Positions 1-6,400 of a DNA stretch of 33,628 nt are shown here, piece after piece. Each line of letters opens with the position of its first letter. The first letter of the stretch is position 1. A model generated the notes under the pieces. The model was given only the letters and a program-made list of their open reading frames with translations, was not told where the DNA came from and ran no database searches. A program made the position numbers and the translations under genes. Source of the DNA: Microcaldota archaeon (lineage in GTDB: Archaea > Micrarchaeota > Micrarchaeia > Norongarragalinales > Norongarragalinaceae); contig JACRGH010000069.1 in NCBI GenBank assembly GCA_016212375.1, forward strand, positions 1-33,628, written 5' to 3'.

Positions 1-81
1 GCCCAGGCGTTTCAGCGGAAGATGCCGCCGGAAACGCTGGTCGGTTTGTTTTTGAAGCAAATTGACGGACTCGGAGGGTGA
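1..81 (+). CDS. C-terminal end of a CDS truncated by the window edge (…AQAFQRKMPPETLVGLFLKQIDGLGG*)
   Basis: Frame 1 is open from base 1 to TGA at 79-81; the product cannot be recognised from 26 aa. Confidence 0.35.
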   Translation, partial: AQAFQRKMPPETLVGLFLKQIDGLGG

Positions 82-150
82 AATTTTTATGGAAACCTTT
101 AAGGCAAACCAACCGCGAAATAATAACCGGGCTCAACAGTTTACAATGGC

Positions 151-630
151 TTGGTCAACCTTAAAAACGATATCCGTAAGTCCTGGTCGAATATTGACGT
201 TCTTTTGATGCAGCGGTACAGCGAACTACCCAACTTGCTTTCTTGCGTCAAGGCCTATATGGCGCACGAGACCAAGGTGCTGGAATCCGTTACGCAGGCC
301 CGCACGGCTTTCATGAATGCCAAGACCGTGCCTGAAAAGGCGGCCGCTTACGGCATGGCGTCCGGTGCGCTCAAGGCCCTTTTCGCCGTGGCGGAAAACT
401 ATCCCCAGTTGCGTGCCGTGGAGAGTTTCCAGCAAGTGCAAAACCGCATTTCCGGCCTTGAAAATGAGATTGCCGACCGGCGCGAATTCTACAACAACTC
501 CGTGAACCTGTACAACACCCGCATCCAGTCCATTCCTGACGTGGTGCTTGCCAACCTGCTGGGCTACAAGCCGGAGGAGTACTTCAAAGTCTCGCAAGAG
601 GCGCGCCAAGACTTCAAGGCTACGTTCTAG
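151..630 (+). CDS. LemA family protein, apparently lacking the usual N-terminal transmembrane helix
   Basis: YNGLVNLKNDIRKSWSNIDVLLMQRYSELPNLL…YNTRIQSIPDVVLANLLGYKPEEYF matches the LemA family pattern. The similarity starts just before the ORF start (frame 1, ~142), after in-frame TAA TAA at 121-126. Confidence 0.8.
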   Translation: MVNLKNDIRKSWSNIDVLLMQRYSELPNLLSCVKAYMAHETKVLESVTQARTAFMNAKTVPEKAAAYGMASGALKALFAVAENYPQLRAVESFQQVQNRISGLENEIADRREFYNNSVNLYNTRIQSIPDVVLANLLGYKPEEYFKVSQEARQDFKATF

Positions 631-683
631 ACGGCGTGCTGGCAGCTTGGGTGAATTGGATTTTGCGCGAGTTTCCGGTGCGC

Positions 684-1955
684 CTACTTTTCCAGCAATT
701 CCTTTGCCCGTGCTGCGTTGACGTTCTTCTCGTCAGCCATCTGGGCCGCAATCCGGTCGATCTGGTCGCCCGTTGCGCCCGCGAGGACGGCGATGTTCTT
801 GGCGTGAAGCTTCATGTGTCCGCGACTAATTCCTTCGGTTGAGAGCGCGCGCATGGCGGCAAAGTTCTGCGCTAAGCCGACGGCGGCTAAAATTTCGCCC
901 AGCTCCCGCGCGGATTGGACGCCCAGAATTTTTAGCGCGATTTTGGCCAATGGGTGCGTGCGTGTGGCGCCGCCGACCAGCCCCACGGCGACCGGAAGCG
1001 TGATTTCGCCTTTCAGGTCGCCGTCTTTGGTCTTGCTGTACGTGGTGAGGCTGGTGTAGCGCCCGTTTTTGACAGCGTAACCGTGGGCGCCCGCTTCCAT
1101 GGCGCGCCAGTCGTTTCCAGTGGCAATTACCACGGAGTCGATGCCGTTCATGATGCCTTTGTTGTTGGTACATGCGCGGTAAGGGTCGTTTTTGGCAAAT
1201 TCAAACGCGTCCAGCATCGCCTCGACCACTTGTTCACCGGTGAATTGGTTTTTCGTGCTCTGCGCCAGTGATTCCTTGGTCCAGATGGCGGTCGCGGTCG
1301 CGGTGCGGTGGATGGCGAGATTTGTAAGAATTCGGAGGCGCGTCTGGCCGCCGGTAATGGTTTCCAAGTCCGAGCTAATGGCCTCACACATGGTGTTGAC
1401 GGCATTGGCGCCCATGGCGTCCTGGGTGTTGACGTGCAGGTGCACAATGAGCATCTCGCCGCGGGCCGTTTGGAGGATTCGGCTTTGGATGTCCGTCACG
1501 CCGCCGCCACGCGATACCAGCATCGGGTCTTTGGCGTTGGCTTTGGCCATCAGTTCCGCTTTTTGGCGTTCTATGGCCGCGATGGCTTTTTTCAAATCCG
1601 GTACGTGGACGATTTGGATTTGTCCAATCATTATAGGCAAGGTGCTTGTCGCCGTGAATCCGCCTCCGGATTGGGCTAATTTGGCGGCAAATGAGGCACC
1701 TGCAACGACCGAAGGCTCTTCCAACACCATGGGGATAAGCTGGTCTTTTCCATTGATTTTGAAGTTCGTGGCAATACCCATGGGAAGCGCGTAGGTGGTG
1801 GCGACGTTTTCAATCATCCGGTTCGCCGTTCCCTCGTCCAGGCTGCCGAATTTCGCAAAAAGGGCCTTTTCGTCGGCCGTCAACTGGCATTCGGCTGCAA
1901 GCTCGTCGAGCCGTCCGGCGGGTGGCTTGGTCTTGAATTCAGTAGTAAGTGTCAT
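684..1955 (-). CDS. mvaA: Hydroxymethylglutaryl-CoA reductase, class II type
   Basis: NRMIENVATTYALPMGIATNFKINGK…EEPSVVAGASFAAKLAQSGGGF and MGANAVNTMCEAI are class II HMGR-like motifs. ATG start chosen at 1955; the ORF extends to a TTG at 1982. Confidence 0.9.
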   Translation of the reverse strand: MTLTTEFKTKPPAGRLDELAAECQLTADEKALFAKFGSLDEGTANRMIENVATTYALPMGIATNFKINGKDQLIPMVLEEPSVVAGASFAAKLAQSGGGFTATSTLPIMIGQIQIVHVPDLKKAIAAIERQKAELMAKANAKDPMLVSRGGGVTDIQSRILQTARGEMLIVHLHVNTQDAMGANAVNTMCEAISSDLETITGGQTRLRILTNLAIHRTATATAIWTKESLAQSTKNQFTGEQVVEAMLDAFEFAKNDPYRACTNNKGIMNGIDSVVIATGNDWRAMEAGAHGYAVKNGRYTSLTTYSKTKDGDLKGEITLPVAVGLVGGATRTHPLAKIALKILGVQSARELGEILAAVGLAQNFAAMRALSTEGISRGHMKLHAKNIAVLAGATGDQIDRIAAQMADEKNVNAARAKELLEK

Positions 1956-2167
1956 GGTTTGGTTGTGCGACAAAACGTTCAAAAACGCATCGTTTCTGCC
2001 ACAAACCGGTTTGACGATTGACGTAGGTTGGATTGTTTTTTAAACGTCTCCTCCATGGCATTGCTTGCAAGCAAGGTTTTTTTCAGACTTAGTCGTCCCT
2101 TTGACCTTGGCACGTTTTTCATCGTATTAGTCGGCGGATTTAGAAGATTTGTGAGCTTACCTTCCTT

Positions 2168-3211
2168 ATGAACAAAGCAGGCATCATCGGTTACGGCGTG
2201 TCCATCCCCCACTACCGCATCAAAACCACGGAAATCGCCCGGGTCTGGGGCAAAGACGGTGAACACATCGCCGCCGGCTTGGGGGTAAAAGAAAAAGCCG
2301 TCGGCAGTTTTGATGAAGATTCAGCCACTATTGCAGTTGAGGCCTCGCGCCGCGCGGTCAAGATGGCCGGAATTGATGCCCAAAAAATCGGTGCCATTTA
2401 CATCGGTTCGGAAAGCAAGCCCTATGCGGTCAAGCCCACCGCGGCCACCGTGGCGGACGCTTTGATGGCAGGGCCTGATCTCATGGCTGCGGATTATGAA
2501 TTCGCTTGCAAAGCCGGCACGGCGGGCATCCAGACGTGTATGGGCCTTGTGAAGAGTAACATGATTGACGTCGGACTTGCAGTGGGAGCGGACACGGCCC
2601 AAGGACTCCCCGGAGACGCGTTGGAGTTCTCTGCGGCATCCGGTGGGGCTGCTTTCCTGATTGGCCGCGAAAAATGCATTGCCGATATCAACCACACCTA
2701 TTCGTTTACCACGGACACGCCGGATTTCTGGCGCCGCCAGCATGAAGAGTTTCCGATGCATGCCGGACGGTTCACCGGCGACCCGGCGTATTTCAAACAC
2801 GTCGTGAGCGCCGCCAAGAAAATGCTGGAAATCGCCAAAACCAAGCCCTCGGATTACGCTCACGTGGTGTTCCACCAGCCCAACGGCAAGTTCCCGGTCC
2901 GTGTGGGCCAGATGCTCGGCTTTTCCAAAGAACAGGTCCAAACCGGCCTCATAACGCCGGTCATCGGCAACACTTATTCCGGTGCGTCCATGATTGGCTT
3001 GGCGGCTGTATTGGACATCGCGAAATCCGGGGACCGCATCTTGTGCGTGTCATATGGTTCTGGTGCCGGTTCCGATGCATTCGACCTTACCGTCACCTCG
3101 GAAATCAGCAAACACAAGCCGGTGGCAAAAGTCCAGGATTTGGTGGCTGACAAGGAGTACATCGATTACGCGGTATATGTGAAGCACCGTCGCAAGTTGA
3201 AGAGCCTTTAA
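2168..3211 (+). CDS. Hydroxymethylglutaryl-CoA synthase, archaeal type
   Basis: [29 protein letters not shown] (catalytic Cys region), [23 protein letters not shown]; adjacent to thiolase and DUF35 genes. Confidence 0.93.
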   Translation: MNKAGIIGYGVSIPHYRIKTTEIARVWGKDGEHIAAGLGVKEKAVGSFDEDSATIAVEASRRAVKMAGIDAQKIGAIYIGSESKPYAVKPTAATVADALMAGPDLMAADYEFACKAGTAGIQTCMGLVKSNMIDVGLAVGADTAQGLPGDALEFSAASGGAAFLIGREKCIADINHTYSFTTDTPDFWRRQHEEFPMHAGRFTGDPAYFKHVVSAAKKMLEIAKTKPSDYAHVVFHQPNGKFPVRVGQMLGFSKEQVQTGLITPVIGNTYSGASMIGLAAVLDIAKSGDRILCVSYGSGAGSDAFDLTVTSEISKHKPVAKVQDLVADKEYIDYAVYVKHRRKLKSL

Positions 3212-3409
3212 AAAAAAAGAAAAAAGGCAAATCCCGAATTCCACTTAAGAAAAAAAGGAAAAGAAAAAGAGGAACAATTGAAACAAAAGTTGCTTTGGAA
3301 AAAGAAAAAAAATTCAATTTCGCGTTGCCGTTGCAATCGTTTTTGCGTTTTTAGTTTTTTTCCTGGCGCTTTGACGCATCCGTAAATGGTTTGAAAAAAG
3401 GTTTTGTTT

Positions 3410-4576
3410 ATGCGTAACGTTTCCGTCATCGGCGTAGGACAGACGACCTTCGGGGAGCATTGGTCCCTCTCGTTGCGGGACTTGGTCACCGAAGCGGGAG
3501 TGAAAGCCATTGAAAACGCCAACGTCGAAGGCAAGGACGTCCAAGCCCTTTTTGGCGGTTGCATGGCCTCCGGTCGCTTCATCGGACAGGAGCACATCGG
3601 CGCCTTGATGGCCGACCAGATGGGCATGAACCCGGTTGCGGCGTACCGCACCGAAGCGGCGTGTGCCTCCGGCGGCGTGGCCTTACGTTTGGGCTATATG
3701 GCCGTCGCCTCGGGCATGTACGACATGGTCGCTGTGGGCGGCATGGAAAAGATGACGGACATTTCAACGGAGGATGCCGCCGTCGCCTTGGCTGGAGCAG
3801 GGGACCAGGAATCCGAATTGTTCAACGGCGCCACCTTCCCCGCGATTTACGCCCTGATGGCCCGCCGGCACATGCACGATTTTGGCACCACGGAGGAGCA
3901 GATGGCGTTGTGCGCCGTGAAAAACCACGGACACGCCGTTCACAACCCGTTTGCCCAGTTCCGCAAAGCCATTACGGTTGAACAAGTCATGGATTCGGGG
4001 TACATCGCATCACCCTTGAAGCTTCTGGATTGCTCGCCGCTGACCGATGGTGCCGCGGCCATGGTCCTGTGTGCATCCGACAAAGCGAAAGACTACACGG
4101 ATAAACCGGTGGACATCATCGCCTCGGCGCAAGCTTCGGACACACTTGCATTGCATGAGCGCCGCACCCTGACGGGATTGCACGCGACGGAAGTCGCCGC
4201 GAAAGAAGCCTACACTCAGGCCAAAATTACGCCCAAGGACATCGACTTGCTGGAATGTCATGATTGTTTCAGCATTGCCCAATTGATGGCCCTGGAAGAC
4301 TTGGGCTTTTGCAAAAAAGGCACCGGCGGCCGCTTTGTCGAGGAAGGCAACACCGATTTGGGCGGCGTCATTCCCACAAACCTCTCTGGCGGCTTAAAAG
4401 CCGTCGGCCACCCGGTGGGCGCTTCGGGGGTGCGTGAGGCCATCGACGTGGTGCGCCAATTGCAGGGCACGGCCCCAAATCAGGTCCAGTTGAAGAACCC
4501 GGCAATCGGTTTGAGCCACAACGTGGGCGGGTCTGGTGCGACGGTCGTTGTCCATGCATTCAAGAAAGGATTTTAG
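3410..4576 (+). CDS. Acetyl-CoA C-acetyltransferase (archaeal thiolase)
   Basis: MRNVSVIGVGQTTFGEHW, EAACASGGVALRLG, DLLECHDCFSIAQLMALEDLGF, NLSGGLKAVGHPVGASGVR, GLSHNVGGSGATVVVH. Confidence 0.93.
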   Translation: MRNVSVIGVGQTTFGEHWSLSLRDLVTEAGVKAIENANVEGKDVQALFGGCMASGRFIGQEHIGALMADQMGMNPVAAYRTEAACASGGVALRLGYMAVASGMYDMVAVGGMEKMTDISTEDAAVALAGAGDQESELFNGATFPAIYALMARRHMHDFGTTEEQMALCAVKNHGHAVHNPFAQFRKAITVEQVMDSGYIASPLKLLDCSPLTDGAAAMVLCASDKAKDYTDKPVDIIASAQASDTLALHERRTLTGLHATEVAAKEAYTQAKITPKDIDLLECHDCFSIAQLMALEDLGFCKKGTGGRFVEEGNTDLGGVIPTNLSGGLKAVGHPVGASGVREAIDVVRQLQGTAPNQVQLKNPAIGLSHNVGGSGATVVVHAFKKGF

Positions 4577-4711
4577 GAAAAGATGAATTTGGCACTGATG
4601 GGAAAAAAATGCGGCCGTCAAGCGCAAGGAAAAAAAATAAAGAATCGAAAAATTTTCAAAAAAAAGAAAAAAAGCCATTGAAAAACTTTGAAAAGTCAAC
4701 GTGATGGACAC

Positions 4712-4744
4712 ATGAATGAAGCACTTCCCCTGATCCCGCGCAGC
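4712..4744 (+). pseudogene. 5' terminal fragment resembling the start of the downstream DUF35 gene (MNEALPLIPRS vs MKEALPLMWRN)
   Basis: ATGAATGAAGCACTTCCCCTGATCCCGCGCAGC is similar at peptide level to the gene start at 4831, with many codon-level differences. Confidence 0.5.
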
Positions 4745-4746
4745 TT

Positions 4747-4797
4747 CTTGGGGGCAACCAAGGTTTCCCCCGCGAACCTGGGACGCACCCCCCTTCC
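4747..4797 (-). repeat. GC-rich gene-terminus-associated repeat, copy A (inverted orientation)
   Basis: Reverse complement GGAAGGGGGGTGCGTCCCAGGTTCGCGGGGGAAACCTTGGTTGCCCCCAAG aligns with copy C (GGAAGGGGGTGAGGCCCAGGCCGGGCCAGGGGGAAACCGTGTTTCACCCGGGGCGACC). Confidence 0.65.
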
Positions 4798-4830
4798 TAA
4801 GCGGTTTAGAGTTAACGAGGTTTCCGAACA

Positions 4831-5232
4831 ATGAAAGAAGCTTTACCGTTGATGTGGCGTAACATCCCCGAGCGCTACAATTTGCTCGGCTCACGTTGCG
4901 ACACTTGCGGCAAGAACTATTTCCCGCAACGCAAAGTCTGTCCAAATTGCCGACGCAAGGGCAAACTGGTCGAGGCGAAAATGCCGGAAACCGGAAAAAT
5001 CGTATCGTATTCCGAAGTGTTCGTCGCGCCAACCTGGTTTGACCACGAAACGCCCTATTTCCTCGCTATTGTGGAACTGGATAACCACGCCACGCTTCTA
5101 ACCCAGGTTGTCGATTCCAAACGCGAGAAAATCAAGGAAGGCGCCCGCGTGGAACTTCTGTTCCGCAGGATTTACGAGGATTCCCCCGAAGGCGCCATCG
5201 CGTACGGGTATAAGTTCAAGGTCGTTTCGTAG
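4831..5232 (+). CDS. DUF35 family OB-fold/Zn-ribbon protein, likely partner of thiolase/HMG-CoA synthase
   Basis: CDTCGKNYFPQRKVCPNCRRKGKLVE Zn ribbon followed by an OB-fold-like region (MPETGKIVSYSEVFVAP…); position after thiolase. Confidence 0.9.
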   Translation: MKEALPLMWRNIPERYNLLGSRCDTCGKNYFPQRKVCPNCRRKGKLVEAKMPETGKIVSYSEVFVAPTWFDHETPYFLAIVELDNHATLLTQVVDSKREKIKEGARVELLFRRIYEDSPEGAIAYGYKFKVVS

Positions 5233-5287
5233 GAGGGGGCGAGGACGACTAAGGTCCAGGGTGAAACGCTTTCCCCCGGGGCTTAGG
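5232..5287 (+). repeat. GC-rich gene-terminus-associated repeat, copy B
   Basis: GGAGGGGGCGAGGACGACTAAGGTCCAGGGTGAAACGCTTTCCCCCGGGGCTTAGG aligns with copy C in the same orientation. Confidence 0.65.
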
Positions 5288-5290
5288 AAC

Positions 5291-5330
5291 GGGGCCATTG
5301 CGTACGGGTATTACGTTCAAGGTGGTTTGA
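5291..5330 (+). pseudogene. Duplicated, diverged 3' end of the DUF35 gene
   Basis: GGGGCCATTGCGTACGGGTATTACGTTCAAGGTGGTTTGA vs GGCGCCATCGCGTACGGGTATAAGTTCAAGGTCGTTTCGTAG (5191-5232); high identity with a 1-nt indel. Confidence 0.7.
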
Positions 5331-5440
5331 ATTTTTTCTTCTGCGTGTGTGTTGGCCGTTGACGACTCGTATTTTCCCATGTCTCCGGTTGATTTTTTTT
5401 CTACTCAAGGTTTTTAGCCTCCCCGCGGCACGTGTATACT

Positions 5441-5677
5441 ATGAAACCGAAAGTGGATGGGTACAAGGCGCATTGTTGGCTTGCCACTCATGGAACTGAA
5501 TCCGAAAAGTATTCCGGCCAATGGGTGGCCGTCGGGGAGAATGGAATCTTGGCGGCTTCTTTTTCATTCAAGGATTTTGTCAAGCAGGTGGAACAACTGG
5601 ATGTTTTCATGCCGCTGATCACGAAAATCCCCACGGATGAAGATGCCCTTTACGTTTTGCGTGTTGTGCCCCAATGA
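5441..5677 (+). CDS. Small protein resembling the DUF5678 family
   Basis: YSGQWVAVGENGILAASFSFKDFVKQVEQL…; overlaps the next gene by 4 nt (ATGA). Confidence 0.55.
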   Translation: MKPKVDGYKAHCWLATHGTESEKYSGQWVAVGENGILAASFSFKDFVKQVEQLDVFMPLITKIPTDEDALYVLRVVPQ

Positions 5678-6078
5678 TGCACTTTCCGTATGTACAACGC
5701 AAAGGGCACTATTATCCTCTTTTGAACCTGGAACTAGGCCATATGGGTAAATTCATCGCGGCCGAGGCTTTGGTCGATTCCGGTGCCGATTTCAGCGTCT
5801 TTCGAGCGGAATTTGCTGAGTTACTGGGCATTCCCATCGAACGCGGTGAAAAAGTCAATCTCAAGGGAATCGGCGGTGAAATTCCCTGTTACCGCCATGT
5901 GTTGACCTTCCGCTTTGCCGGTCGGATATTCCAGTGGCCCGTTTATTTCTCTCGGCAATTCCGATTCTCCATGAATCTGTTGGGCCGTTCCGGATTCTTC
6001 GAACCGTTTGACATTACCTTTCGCGAGGGAAAAAAAGAATTTACGTTGAGCGATGCCGAATCAAACTTTCCATCTTAG
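5674..6078 (+). CDS. Retropepsin-like aspartic protease domain protein
   Basis: AEALVDSGADFSVFRAEFAELLGI (DSGA motif) and INLLGRSGFFEPFDITF-like C-terminal pattern. Confidence 0.75.
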   Translation: MMHFPYVQRKGHYYPLLNLELGHMGKFIAAEALVDSGADFSVFRAEFAELLGIPIERGEKVNLKGIGGEIPCYRHVLTFRFAGRIFQWPVYFSRQFRFSMNLLGRSGFFEPFDITFREGKKEFTLSDAESNFPS

Positions 6079-6090
6079 GTTTTATCCATC

Positions 6091-6390
6091 ATGTCTGCTG
6101 AACCCTACCTCTACCACTTCTACGGCCGCGAGTGCCCCTGGTGCATCAAGATGCATCCGCTGGTCGACCGGCTGGAACACGAATTGAGGATTAAGGTCGT
6201 CCAACTGGAAGTGTGGCACAACGAGGAAAACAAAAAAAAGCTGGCGGAATTCGCGGACAAAATCCGCCCGGCGTGCGGAGGACGGCTTGCGGTTCCCGCG
6301 TTTTACAATACCAAGACCGGTTCGGCGATTTGCGGCGCGCTCGATTACGAGACCCTGAAGGAATGGGCGACTGAAACCAATTTGCGATGA
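6091..6390 (+). CDS. Thioredoxin/glutaredoxin-fold protein (CPWC)
   Basis: YLYHFYGRECPWCIKMHPLVDRLE…LAVPAFYNTKTG (active-site CxxC and cis-Pro). Confidence 0.75.
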   Translation: MSAEPYLYHFYGRECPWCIKMHPLVDRLEHELRIKVVQLEVWHNEENKKKLAEFADKIRPACGGRLAVPAFYNTKTGSAICGALDYETLKEWATETNLR

Positions 6391-6400
6391 TTTGCTAAAA

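Noticed and set aside
226-609. Antisense ORFs opposite conserved genes (e.g. 226-609 -, 954-1271 +, 2321-2941 -, 22775-23389 -, 23892-24494 -)
   Set aside because: These are shadow frames of strongly supported genes in GC-rich sequence with no recognisable domains.
3212-3403. A-rich tract between HMGS and thiolase as a possible repeat or mobile element
   Set aside because: Simple purine-rich low complexity; I saw no internal repeat structure beyond composition.
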